Below, in pieces: positions 23,968-34,132 of a stretch of DNA of 64,000 nucleotides. The notes under the pieces are model-generated. The model searched no databases and had not been told where the DNA came from. It saw only the letters and a list, made by a program, of their open reading frames with translations. The translations under genes and the position numbers were made by a program. The first letter of the stretch is position 1. Every line of letters starts with the position of its first letter. Source of the stretch: Carettochelys insculpta (taxonomy: Eukaryota; Chordata; Testudines; Carettochelyidae). The stretch spans positions 12,338,001-12,402,000 of the forward strand of contig NC_134161.1 in the NCBI RefSeq assembly GCF_033958435.1, given 5' to 3'.

Positions 23968-24164
23968 CAGTGTCTCCTGTAAGCTGAGCATTTGGGCGAC
24001 CGCCCAGGAGGGATTCAGGTGCTGCCCAGCTGATTAGCAGACTGCCCACAGCTATCCCACAGCTGGCAGCCTGTGGTTCTATTGGTGGTGCACATATACC
24101 TGTGCCTGGGTGCACCTAGCAAAATTTATTCTACCCCAGAGGGAAAAAATTACAGGGAACTTGT
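23968..24164 (-). mobile_element. hAT-like CAGTGTTCCC family
   Basis: About 197 bp, minus orientation. It starts cagtgtctcctgtaagctga and ends near tacagggaacttg. It carries the 'cagctgattagcagactgcc' and 'tctattggtggtgcacata' landmarks. Flanks CTCACTGT and CTCACCAC share 5 of 8 positions. Confidence 0.78.
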
Positions 24165-25737
24165 CTCACCACCATTCCAAAATCCTGCTCAGGGCACAAG
24201 CCATTCACACACGATTTAGCGGGTTCAAGCCACCTCCTAGCAGGAAACATCTCCCTCAGCCCCATAAAGTGGGACTTTAAACCTTCCAAGACAAAAGCAG
24301 CTTTCAAGGCAGAGGAAGCTCAGAGAGCCTATTCTTAGGTCCTTACAGCTGGTAGATTCCCTGCGGTGCCGCGCAGAATGATTCCAGCCACCGTACAGAC
24401 GGATAAGCTGAGACAGAAGCAAGCGACCTGCTCTACACTACAGTGTCCAGGATGGGACCAACATGTCCATAGCTCCCATCACTCAACCACACTTTCCTCC
24501 CAGAGCTGGGGATGGAAACCAGGAGTTCCGGCTCTCACCTCTCTGCCCTATTAGTAAAGTCACCTGACCCAGCATTTCAAAGCAGACAGCCAAGTCTTGA
24601 CAAACATTGGGGCAGTCCCTTAAGTCTCCCTGCCTCGCTGGCGGGCTCTTGAAGAGAGCTGTGCCTCATTTTCCCTCTTCCACACCCTGGGGCCCATCAG
24701 CTGCCTTCATCTCACACACCTGGGTGCAGGATGGTCCCTAATATTTAGTCCTTCGGCCTCCACCACCTCAGACTGCAGCAAGATTGTGATTCTCCCCTGA
24801 CGTGGGGGCCCAGGGAAGGAAGAGGTATTGCCAGAGAGAAGGAGAGCCAGGGAAAGTCCCTGGGAGGGAAGAGAGAAGTTGTCACGTGTCAGTGAACTAG
24901 TCACCAAGGCTAATTGAGCCTTCAGGCCCCCAGCTCTGCTCCTCCCAGACAAAGGGATCCGGGTGAGATTAATGAACAGAACAGATGACTTTTTTCCCCC
25001 ATAGCAATGTCTGTGCTGAGCAGCAGAACTAGACCAATACCAGGGAATATAAGTAGTAATGGCCTTTTAATATGGCAGCTGGGACCTGTAATTCCTGCTC
25101 CAGGGGTCAGTGGCCTCCATCCTGTCCTTACTGGACTAGCATTTGCATTAACATTACAATTTGCATAAGCTGACTCCTTCGCTGAAGGGACACCAGGAGC
25201 CAATGGGGGTCCGAAGATGAACCCCTCTGCCTTCCCTGGATGAGGACCCATCCTGGTGAAGGCCCGGTGTAAGTTGATAGGGCTGCACAGGCGAGGATTT
25301 TTATGGCCCAGCACATGCAGAACATAGAAGACTTCAGTCTCCAGATGTCCTGGCCTGTCCCCTTTCTGAGCCTGCCCCTTTGAGGTACAAGACTTAGCCC
25401 CGAAATAGCTAGATCCAATTTGCAGCCCCTGTAACCAGCCCTCAACACCAGAAGGGAGCAGAGGAGATAGGATCACTGTGAAAATCAATGACCACTTCTA
25501 TTCAAACCATCCCCTCTGAGCAAGGGTGAGGGGGCCAAGACCCCCCAACTTTTTGCTGGCAGTGGAGAGGGAAGGGATGAGCTCTTGGCGGAAGGGGCAG
25601 CCTGAGGGCAGGGCCTCAAGGGCGATGCCATGTGGAGGCAGTAGGGTCATTGTTCAGGGGCCACATGTAGAGTGCTTCAACCACTCCCTTCTCTAAGCAC
25701 CATTCTCTGCCTCTGCACAGAAAACAGCCTCAGCACC
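24165..25737. other. Unique sequence, no gene seen
   Basis: The longest frame (24922-25488, minus, 188 codons) has no recognisable domain or signal. The 25060-25160 part carries ttttaatatgg, atttgcatta and atttgcataa words, octamer-like sites that could be regulatory. Confidence 0.4.
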
Positions 25738-25923
25738 CATGCTCCGTGTAAGCTGAGCACTTGGACGGCCACCCAGGAGCGATTCAGGCGCTGCCCAGCT
25801 GATTAGCAGAGCACTCACAGCTAGCAGCCTGTGTTTATGTGGTGGTGCACATCTGCACATGACTTGGTGCACATAACAAAATTTATTCTGCCCCTGGATG
25901 GGGAAAAAATGGAGGCAACACTG
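25738..25923 (-). mobile_element. hAT-like CAGTGTTCCC family
   Basis: About 186 bp, minus orientation, from catgctccgtgtaagctgag to gaaaaaatggaggcaacactg. Family landmarks 'cagctgattagcagagcact' and 'acataacaaaatttattct' are present. Confidence 0.78.
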
Positions 25924-25945
25924 CTCAGGACAAGATGATGTAGGT

Positions 25946-25972
25946 TTTTTTTTGTTTGTTTGTTTGTTTGTA
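25946..25972 (+). repeat. (GTTT)n microsatellite
   Basis: A T run followed by about five gttt units. Confidence 0.85.
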
Positions 25973-26799
25973 AAAGGTGAAGCAGGTGGAGAATCTCGAC
26001 AAAGGACTACAGGCACTGCCACAAAGGATCAGGCCTGTGATCCATTTAATCCAGCACCTCTCTCCAACAGTAGTTGGCACCTGATATTACAGAGGAAGTC
26101 ATAAGACCCTTTCCCCCAACAACAGACACATATGGGAAGGTGAGAACTGCCTGCCATGCTGAGCTCATCCTAATCCCTAGCTGCTTTGTTTTCTGTGGCA
26201 GGGCAGAGTTTGCCTGGGAGGAGACCACACCTGTTTGGATACCATAAGGCAAGCAGCCATGACCCCTGCCGCATGGATGCCCATCCTGTCCAATCAGAGA
26301 CACCAGCGGGGAAAGTGGGCTGGCTTGCAGCACAACTACCACCCTGGATGATTAAACCGCGTCAGCAGCAGCGCTCTGGCGGAATGGTGAGCAGCCCAGC
26401 ACTGAAGTGGTTAAGGACGAGTTTACCTGAAGCCACAGCTCTTATGCAAGGCAGGCAGTTTTCAAGACAATTAGGCGCCTCTTAGGATGTACTGACTTGC
26501 AGGTGTCTGTCTCTGTGGCTGCACCTGGAGCTGCAGACAGAGTCACTCTCCTGGCATCAGGATCTGAGAGTAAGAGCATGGCGCTTGGAAGCCAAAGGCG
26601 TTGGGATCTAATTTGGGATCAGACTGTGGTGACTTGTGGGCCAAGGTGAAGGTGAGCAGCTGCATCCTGGTGCACAGCACCAGCAAAAGTCGACTGAACT
26701 GCGGCAAAAGCCAGCAGGGAGCTATTTAAAGAGCCGGCCGGAACATAGGTTGCAATAGGACAGTCCCTGTAAGACACTAAGTTACTTTCACCCCTGCTT
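25973..26799. other. Unique sequence, no gene seen
   Basis: No recognised feature. Confidence 0.35.
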
Positions 26800-26925
26800 G
26801 TGGGGCAACTTTGTGGGAAGACACAATCTCTTTGTGCCTCAGTTGCCTGTCTGTATAATGGGGGCAATTACTATCTCCCTGGGGGTTACAAGAACACCCA
26901 TGCTATAGAGTCCCATGCAAGTTGC
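26800..26925 (-). repeat. MIR/Core-SINE-like fragment
   Basis: It contains 'ctctttgtgcctcagttgcc' then tgtctgtataatggggg, a MIR-type 3' block. Confidence 0.6.
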
Positions 26926-26999
26926 ATTATTTATTCTCATGCAGGGCTCTCCAAGCTACAAGCAGACTCACCCAGTTAGTGGACAGAAAGTGTCATGTG

Positions 27000-27345
27000 A
27001 CCGGTCAGAATCAACCAAAACCACTCATTTTCCAAAACTCAGATGGCTGCTGATCAATCTGCAATGGGAAAAATGCACCAAGCGAACTCAAGCAGATTGA
27101 AACTGACCCCTGAACAGAGTCCAGCCCATGGCTTATGCCCGGGGTGGACAAAGAGCAATACACAGGCTGGATCCAGCCAGCTAAACCACTGGATCCAGCC
27201 CACCACCACTGTCCCACAGGAACCACTTAAAGTGGCTGCCTGTGGGAGCCATGTGTTCTCTGTGCTCCATGAGCCGGGGGTGGGGCTTTGCACACTCCCC
27301 ACAGCCCAGCACCATCTCGCAGCTCCTATTGGCCAGTTCTCTGAG
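27000..27345 (+). repeat. Paired dispersed repeat, copy B
   Basis: It follows copy A (20728-21130) block by block: 'gtcagaatcaaccaaaacca', 'gctgctgatcaatctgcaat', 'ccctgaacagagtccagccc', 'ccggggtggacaaagagca', 'gggctttgcacactcccca' and 'cagctcctattggccagtt'. The internal ggggtggacaaag start resembles a hAT end. No coding capacity. Confidence 0.7.
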
Positions 27346-27649
27346 AACTGAACTCTCTGCATACAAGCAAGCTAGCCAGCTGAGAAAAATCACAACAAAC
27401 TACCAGGAGCACTGTCAACAGGACTGATACACGCCACAGTCCCCACAGAGAAGGATCTAACTGGCATTCCAATCTCACACTTCAGAGGGATCTAATGTCC
27501 AGGCCAAGAGCCGCTCAAGGTACCAATCAGTTTTACGTGCTGATTGTGCATGGCTTCTGGAGATGGTCTGGCTTCCTGGAACGAGCAGGGACCTGGGCAC
27601 CTCCAGCACTAGCTGCTCATCAGAGTTACTGTTTCGGGTGACGAAGAAG

Positions 27650-27870
27650 CAGGGAAAGCTGATTTGAAGCCTAATGAATAATCAGCCACCATCAATAACT
27701 GTAATCACTAATCTGGTGCAATTACGGGCAATTATAATAAATGCAATTTCCTCCCGAGCTGCTAACGAACTGCAGAAATATGAATTGACTTGAACTGGCT
27801 GCCTGCGATTTATATGGTTGCAAGATCAAGGGTGCCATTATCCTGGCAAAGGCTCTTAAAGGGACAGTGA
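27650..27870. promoter_or_regulatory. Candidate conserved non-coding (enhancer-like) segment
   Basis: Repeat-free DNA packed with homeodomain-type words: taatgaataatca (27672-), ctaatc, caattac, caattataataaatg (27729-27743) and gaattgac. Dense sites of this kind, with no repeat or frame, are typical of conserved developmental enhancers. Conservation itself cannot be seen from one sequence, so this is inference. Confidence 0.3.
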
Positions 27871-28429
27871 CGGGTGCATTCTCTGAGCAGGCCTCTTTCC
27901 ATTCTCCTGGTTCCAATGGGAGCAGTAAAACTCACATGGGGAATTCTGCAACCCTGGAAGCAAAGCTTCCGTAGATGTGAGACACACTTTCCCCCATCAC
28001 ACCTTGCACCAAATCAGGCCCAGCAACATGGGGGAGGCAACGGGAGCAAATGTCCTGGGGTCCAGCAATTCTAAAGGGCATGGGGCTCCCAGCCAGCAGG
28101 GTCACTGCAGCAGTGGTGGTTGTCAGAGCCCCAGGCCTTTAAATTGCTGCCAGACCCCTGAATGGTGTGCCCCACACAGTGCTGAGGGCTGCCTGAGAAG
28201 AGCTTGTCCCAGCCCCGCCTCTTCAGCCCAAGGCCCCATGCTTTCTACCTGAGGCTCCGCCCCTTCTGGGTCATGGACTTCTCCCATCCATCGCCTTGCC
28301 CATGGGACTAGTCAGGCTGTCAGCTGTCCCGCACGTAAGTGGAAATGCAACTGCCACTTGAGCGCCGACTTCTACTGCACAACATCTGGGAAGCAAGCCA
28401 TGATTTTTTGCTCAGAGACCTATAGCTCA
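27871..28429. other. Unique sequence, no gene seen
   Basis: No recognised feature. Confidence 0.35.
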
Positions 28430-28955
28430 ATTAGACACTTTTAAACAAGCTGGTCCAGATAGCTTGTATCCCAGAGCTTAAACAAGGGTGGCCCAGGAGC
28501 TTGCTGCACTGGTAACTGTTGATTTTCAGTATGTTTTGGAATGCTGGGGAAGTTGCTGAAGACAGGGAAACAGCTAATTAAAAGGGGAAAAGGGGAAGAC
28601 TCGGGTAATTATAGGCCTGTCAGCCTGACTTCACTTCTGGGCAAGGTAATGGAGTGGCTGATTCAGGATTCAATTAGTAAAGCACATTAAAGGAGGGTGA
28701 TGTAATTAATGTAAATCAACAAGGGCTTATGGAAAACCAGATCAGTCAAACTAACTTGAGTCTTTGTTTTTTGGTTTCTTTTTGACAGAATTAAAAGGTT
28801 GGTTGGTAAATGGTAACAGTGCTGATGTAATATACTTGGGCTTCTGCACCACAGTTGATTTGAGATCTCCATGACAGTTTGATTAAACAACTAGAAAGAT
28901 ATAAAATGAGCATGGCTCACTTTACAGGCATTAAAATCTGGCTTCACAGTCCATC

Positions 28956-29394
28956 TCCATATGCAACTGCCAAGTTGGAATGGCCGCGGTGTTGGTATCT
29001 TGTCAGTAGTGTCCTGCAGGCACCAGTGTCCTTCACTAGGAGCCAGAGCTGACCCATCCATAGGCTGCTTTGGGGCAGCTGCCGCAGGGTGCTTACTGAC
29101 GGGCTCAGGGAAATGGAGCAGGCTGGGCGCGCTGCTTCCTGGCACTGCGGTGAAGTGGAGCAGCCCAGCTAGGAGACAGCAGCTGAGCAGAGCAAGCTCT
29201 TGGGTCGCTCCAGCTCCCACCACTGCAGTGAGTGCAGGGGGCCCAACTCCTACCCCATGCGAGGCACCCCCCAGCAATCCCCTGGGTCACATCGGGGCGG
29301 GGGGGGGGGTTGCGGAAGGTATGCTAGATGGGGATGGAGCTGGGGGAGATGAGGAGGAGAAGTGGGGGTTGGGTTCTCACAGGAATGTCCGTGC
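28956..29394. other. GC-rich insertion within CR1
   Basis: CR1 reading is lost here and resumes afterwards. The segment is GC-rich, with a G run at 29297-29309 and a purine-rich ggagatgaggaggagaag tail. It opens frames on both strands (169 codons plus, 128 codons minus) that share no recognised protein. It is probably another non-autonomous element, of undetermined class. Confidence 0.45.
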
Positions 29395-29783
29395 CTGGCA
29401 CCATTCAACCTTTTCAATCAAAGGTCTGAAAGAAAACTTCAAAATCTTCGCCAAGAAAGTTTGCTGGTGACACAATCTGGGAAAGGAGGAACTAGTGAAG
29501 AGGAAAGGTCACGGATTCAGCATGACCTGGATTTCTTCGTAAACTGCGCACAAGCAAGTGCTGTGTGTTTTCATACACCTCCTTGTAAACGTGTACATCG
29601 AAGGGTGAAGAACGGAAGCCACACTCCACACGGGGCAGTCTAGCTGGGGAAGCAGTGATTGGAAACGATTTGAGTCATGACGGACATCAGCTGAACATGA
29701 ACTCCCAGTGCAACACTCTGGCCAGAAGCACTAATGAGTTCCTGGCACACACAAACAGGGAAACCTCGAGTAGAGGTAGGGAG

Positions 29784-29931
29784 CAGCATTCCATCTTTTT
29801 TTTTTTTTCCGTCCATGGGTGGAATAAATTTTGTCATGTGCACCAATACCTATGGAGATGTGCACCACCAATGGAAACACATGCTTCTCACCTGGGTAGC
29901 CACCCAAGCACTCAGCTGATAGGGAACGCTG
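29784..29931 (+). mobile_element. hAT-like CAGTGTTCCC family, short copy inside CR1
   Basis: 148 bp, starting cagcattccatc and ending 'agctgatagggaacgctg', with internal 'ccatgggtggaataaatttt'. The flanking 8-mers GTAGGGAG (29776-29783) and GTAAGGAG (29932-29939) agree at 7 of 8 positions, a convincing hAT-type target duplication. The copy lacks part of the usual middle. Confidence 0.88.
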
Positions 29932-30385
29932 GTAAGGAGGTTAATTTACCTCTGTATTTAGCACTGATGACATTCTGTGCCCAGTTCTGGTCTCTGCTAT
30001 TCAAGAAGGATGCTGATAAACTGCAGAAAGGCTCACAGAAGAGCCACAAGGATGATGAAAGTAATAGAAAGCAATAGACTCAAGGAGCTTAACTATTTAT
30101 CTGAACAAAGAGAGATTACTTATAGCTTTGATAATAGTCTGCAAGTATCAAAACAGATAGCAACTATTTAATAAATGGCTCTTCAATCTAGCAGAGAAAG
30201 ACATACCACAGCCCAGTGGCTAAAAGGTGAAGTCAGGTATCTGTAGACCTTTTCACAGTGGAGTAATTACCACCGCAACAATTTAACAAGATCATGGTAG
30301 ATTCACCATTGCTAACCATTTTTAAATCAAGATCCAGTGTCTCTCTGAAAGATGTGCAGTAGGAATTAGATTGGGGATATAATGG

Positions 30386-30527
30386 CAGCGTCCTATTTTG
30401 GAGATGGAAGGAACAGCTTTCCAACAACACCTCTTTTGTGTGGCTATGGCCCAATTTTTTTCTCGTGTCCACTAATTTTGGGTATCCAATTTGAGATACC
30501 ATGAACCTGATGTTTCCAGAGGTTATC
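30386..30527. other. Short gap between convergent CR1 copies
   Basis: About 140 bp separating the 3' part of the plus-strand CR1 from the 3' end of the minus-strand CR1. No feature recognised. Confidence 0.5.
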
Positions 30528-31416
30528 ATAGAATTATAGAATCCTAGGGCTGGAAGGGACCTCAGGAGGTCATCTAGTCTAGCCCCCTGCCTGAAGCAGG
30601 ATTAACCCTAAATAAATCATCCAACCAGGACTTTCTCAAGATGGGACTTAAAAACCTCCGGGGATGGAGATGCCACCACCTCTCTAGGCAACGCATTCCA
30701 ATGCTTCACCACCTTCCTGGGGAAATAGTTTTTCCTAATATCCAACCGACACCTCTGCCCCTGAAACTTCAGACCATTACTCCTTGTTCTGCCGTCTGGC
30801 ACCACTGAGCACGGTCTCTCTCTGTCCTCTTTAGAGCTCCTTTTTCAGGAAGTTGAAGGTGCTATCAAATTGGCCCCCAGTCTTCTCTTACGCAAACTAA
30901 ATAAGCCCAAATCTCTCTCTCTCTCTCTTGTCATAGGTCATGTGTTCCAGCCCCTTAAACATTTTCATCGCCCTCTGCTGAACCCACTCCAATGCATCCA
31001 CATCCTTTCTATGCTGGGCGGGGGGTCGGCAGAATTGGATGCAATACTCCAGATGTGGCCTCACCAATGCTGAATAGAGGGGAATAGTAACTTCTCTAGA
31101 TCTTCTGGAAATGCTTTTCCTAATGCACCCCAATGTGCCATAAGCCTTCTTGGCTATATGGAAACACTGTTGACTCCTATCCAGTCTCTCATCCACTGTA
31201 ATCCCCAGGTCTTTTTCTTCTGCCTTGCTACTTAGCCTGTAACAGTGCTTGGGATTCTCCCATCCCAAGTGCAGGGCTCTGCACTCCTCCCTGTTGAACC
31301 TCATCAAATCTCTTTTGGCCCAATCCTCCAATTTGTCTAGATCATGCCAGACCCTATCCCTACCCTCGAATGTATCTTCCTGACTCCTGTGTCCCTCTGA
31401 AAAATTTTGAGATTTC
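30528..31416 (-). mobile_element. CR1 LINE 3' half, minus strand
   Basis: 889 bp of a younger CR1 copy. Plus-strand text begins at the reversed 3' end ('tagaatcctagggctggaag', 'ggacctcaggaggtcatcta'). It then covers the 3' untranslated part and the reverse-transcriptase C-terminus. A (ct)n expansion at about 30910-30928 sits in the coding part. It is truncated at the 5' side, as usual for CR1. Confidence 0.92.
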
Positions 31417-31418
31417 AA
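30617..31418 (-). pseudogene. CR1 reverse transcriptase C-terminal remnant
   Basis: Two open stretches in different frames. The upstream one (31418-30897, 173 codons) reads, in order, a LEDWAKRDLMRFN block, EKDLGITVDERLDRSQQC, AKKAYGTLGCIRKSISRR, then VTIPLYSALVRPHLEYCIQF and a VQQRAMKMFKGLEHMTY block. This is the standard end of CR1 ORF2. The downstream one (30805-30617) continues with RLDIRKNYFPRKVVKHWN and LPREVVASPSPEVFKSHL. A frame change near the (ct)n run separates them. The endonuclease, fingers and catalytic palm are missing, so it is inactive. Confidence 0.9.
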
Positions 31419-31702
31419 AAGTATTCCCCATCTCTAGTAAAGAAGAAGTATTGAGATCTTATGATTTTTTACTACTGTGAAAATCCATTTGGTTTGGGGC
31501 ACTCAAAATGTTTCATCTTGATAACTTTGAAGCATTTTCTTTCAATTCTGACCACTTAAAATTGACTATAATTAGCTTAAATTTTTTAAAAGTCCTTTTA
31601 TATTAGAAAGTGGATTTTTTTTCGGTTTGCAGAAAGATTGAAATGTTGCAACAATTTCAAAATTTCTTCACATTTGGAAATTTGTGTAAACCAACCCTGT
31701 CC
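31417..31702. other. AT-rich, unclassified
   Basis: Rich in gaaaatcca, ttttaaaa and aatttcaaaatttc. It may belong to the AT-rich dispersed family seen at 4555 and 52640. No gene is seen. Confidence 0.3.
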
Positions 31703-31800
31703 TAATAACAAGCAGTCTGGTAACACCTTAAAAATTAACCAATTTATTAGGTCATGGGCTTTTATGGGTAAGATCCACATCTTTACATTATCCCACTCTG
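31703..31800 (-). repeat. Interspersed repeat fragment (possible Penelope-like)
   Basis: It contains 'aacaagcagtctggtaacac', 'ccaatttattaggtcatggg' and a ggcttttatgggtaagatc block. A sister fragment lies at 36045-36170. Confidence 0.6.
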
Positions 31801-32394
31801 AGACTATCCACCCTTTCCCTGTGGACAGTTTCACTGACTTGGCACTTTCCAAAGGGGGGGAAAAATTACTCAATTCCCAAGTAGCTCAAATGACCACCCA
31901 TCACTCTATTCTAATAGCTTATTTACACTACCAAAGTTTGTTGACAAAATGTATGTGAACACCTAAAAGTTGACAAAACAAAAATCGCTGGTTCTCAGCA
32001 CTTCTGACCAATCATTCTCTAGGTATCCCAGCCAAAACAAGGAGCTATTTCACAAAAATTGAGCTTGTGTGCGTTTGCATGTGTGGGTGTGGGTGTGGGT
32101 GTGGGTGTGGGTGTGTGTTCAACAGTCTTTCGAATTAAAAGAAATCTACTTGCCTTTCTGTCAAGTAGTGAAAAGACATTCGGGGAAAGTAACAAACAAA
32201 CAAAATTCCAGAGAAAATTTCCTTTTCTGAACACCTCTGCTCCATATTGATCATATCAGACTGACCAACCAACAAGGGTAAACTGCTTTCTGACCCTGTG
32301 ATGAGTTTTGAGGTGTTAACACTGTACAGTTTATGAATTCTGATTGCTACGGTGAAGTATTATGAAAAACTCCTGTGTGCCTCTATATATGTGG
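31801..32394. other. Mostly unique, with GTGTGG microsatellite
   Basis: A (gtgtgg)n tract with about five units lies at 32080-32116 and gives short repetitive frames on both strands. Otherwise nothing is recognised. Confidence 0.5.
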
Positions 32395-32530
32395 GAGAGA
32401 AGGTAGGTGAGGTAATATATTTTATTGGATCAACTTATATTGGTGAAGAGACAAGCTTTCAAGCGTCTTAAGATTTCCGTGTAAGCTCAAAATCTTGTCT
32501 CACCCACCTTGTCTCTCCAATATTTTGTCT
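32395..32530. repeat. Head-to-head pair of interspersed repeat pieces
   Basis: The left half, 'aggtgaggtaatatatttta' followed by ttggatcaactt, matches in sense the family at 14860-14990. The right half, 'tgtctcacccaccttgtctc' then tccaatatttt, is the reverse complement of the same family's start. Together they form a small inverted pair. Confidence 0.55.
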
Positions 32531-32654
32531 ACAAACACAGCAAACATGTTCATCTGCTGATTCACGTGGCTATGAACGGAACAGTTGTTGCAGGCTGATG
32601 AGACTCTAAAAGTCTGAATACACCAGTGGATCCAGAGGTTTGATTCCCGTCACA

Positions 32655-32915
32655 ACAGTCCAGTAGGGCAAGGTCTATGATAGACCTTAAAGTCAATTGT
32701 AGACTGGCAATTCCAGCTACAGCAATTGCGTAGCTGGAATCGACTTCTCTGGCCATCCTCATGGGAGAAATTCTCCCAGTGACCTCTCGTACTCCTTGTG
32801 AGATTGAGGAGTACGAGGTCAAGTGTTGACCCCAGATAGTTCAATTTCACATGTCCCTGCCAGGCATGTGAAATCAAGCCTTGGAAGACTGAAGTGAAGA
32901 AATACTCTAGGTATC
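32655..32915. mobile_element. Non-autonomous DNA element with GTCTAYRATAGAC ends
   Basis: The left end 'aaggtctatgatagacctta' is followed by agtcaattgtagac and 'gcaattccagctacagcaat'. The same order, reversed, ends the fragment at 36795-36920. The internal 'ttctcccagtgacctctcgt' and 'gattgaggagtacgaggtca' blocks are shared with 15350-15642. No coding capacity. Confidence 0.65.
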
Positions 32916-33394
32916 CATGAAGGGGTGCTCGCTATAATCCCTGAGACACCTGTAGCAGAGCTTCCGAGTCATGACAGAGATCCCTGGTCGTGGCCAGGAG
33001 AGAGCAGCTTATGCCACTATCCATGCTGTATTGCAGTGTTGTGGGAATTAGCATGCCCCTTTGGTCTCTAAAGCGGTGAACCACTTCCACCCAAGTTAAA
33101 CCCACACAAGAGAAGCACCAGCAGCGACCGTGGGGCACGAGGCAAATCTTGGCATGCTAATGAAGATGCTGATTTGAAATTCACCCACCAAAAGGGTGTG
33201 GTGAACGTGATCACAGTGACATGGTGCAGCTGGAGAAGGGCAGGTGTGAGAAAGTGCTATAAACAGCCTTTTGCTGCCAGGATATGATCTGCCAATGGCA
33301 GCCTTTGCCCTTACCTCTTCACATTGCTGCCTGGACATTATTTACCTGTACAACTTCTTCTCCCCAACTCCCATGCGAGGTAGATCCGTATCAT
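32916..33394. other. Unique sequence, no gene seen
   Basis: No recognised feature. Confidence 0.35.
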
Positions 33395-33600
33395 CTCCAT
33401 TTCGCACAGAGCGCGGCAGGAAAAGGTTACACAACTTGCTCAAGGACAAACAGGAAGTTGGTAGCATCACAGGAATACCACATGCTTCTGACTCAGACAA
33501 ACGTGATTCAAAGGAGAGGACACAGGACTGAGCCTCAGAGGGCCCAGCTTCAGCCCTTCCACTTTGGGACCTTGGGTAAGTCACTTCACTGCGCCCTGCC
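33395..33600 (+). repeat. MIR/Core-SINE-like fragments
   Basis: 'ttacacaacttgctcaagga' with caaacagg, and then 'accttgggtaagtcacttca' with ctgcgccctgcctcggtttc. These are MIR-type wording from two partial copies or one rearranged copy. Confidence 0.55.
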
Positions 33601-33614
33601 TCGGTTTCACCTCC

Positions 33615-34113
33615 CACCCTTTGTCATGTCTACTGGGGCTCCACCTGTGGCCTGTACACCTCTGGATGAACCTTCCACCCCTCACCTCTCACACTCTGCA
33701 GCACCAGAGCCCTGCACTTCCTACACTTCCCTGCTCCCTCCCAGCATTTTGGAGGTGACACCGATCGCCTGATTCATGCTCCACTCCCGCTCGTCCCCAT
33801 CACTCTCTGAGCTGGAATGCCACAGATCAGCTGTCCATAGCATTCCAGCTCAGGGAGGGATGGGGAGACACAGGGATGGAGCACAAATCAGGCAATTTGT
33901 AGGGTACAAACTTCTGGGTGGGAGGGGGAGGAGCAGGTAAGTGTGAGGCTCCAGTGCCCCAGTGCACAAGAGATGGGGTGGGGAAAGGGCAAATGAGGGG
34001 CTGCAGGGCCACAGGTGGAACCTCATTTGGCTGCAGGCTGCTGCAGTCCGCTGAGGTGAGGGAGGGCTACTCATACAGTGCACCCACTATTTGCAGTTGC
34101 CCATCCTTGACAG
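33615..34113. mobile_element. GC-rich hAT-like element (copy 3), long palindrome
   Basis: The right end read on the minus strand starts near caaggatgggcaactgcaaa, a hAT-like CAGGGATGGGCAA end. Near the left side 'ggggctccacctgtggcc' is the inverse of 'ggccacaggtgga' at 34008-34020. The centre holds inverse blocks 'tctgagctggaatgccacag' and 'gcattccagctcagggag'. Copies lie at 1370-1815 and 8144-8370. The minisatellite begins 20 bp after its end. Confidence 0.65.
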
Positions 34114-34132
34114 ACTAAGATTTTCAGAATGG

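Larger units (their letters stand above)
28430..30385 (+). mobile_element. CR1 LINE copy, plus strand, with two insertions
   Basis: CR1 text in order: 'acaagctggtccagatagct' (the GPD.lhP.vL block) near 28448; NYRPVSLTSLLGKVMEWLI-like coding near 28607-28660; 'gatataaaatgagcatggct' to 28952; after a foreign GC-rich stretch, 'aagaaagtttgctggtgaca' (FADD region) near 29450; 'gtgcccagttctggtctctg' near 29978; and 'cagaagagccacaaggatga' near 30036. The C-terminal and 3' part continues to about 30385 ('aacaatttaacaagatcatg', 'aaccatttttaaatcaagat'). The copy is heavily decayed, has no intact frame, and is interrupted at about 28956-29394 and 29784-29931. Confidence 0.85.

Noticed and set aside
24922..25488. 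188-codon minus-strand gene
   Set aside because: No domain, no signal peptide pattern, no splice context, and a second frame overlaps it. It is likely chance.
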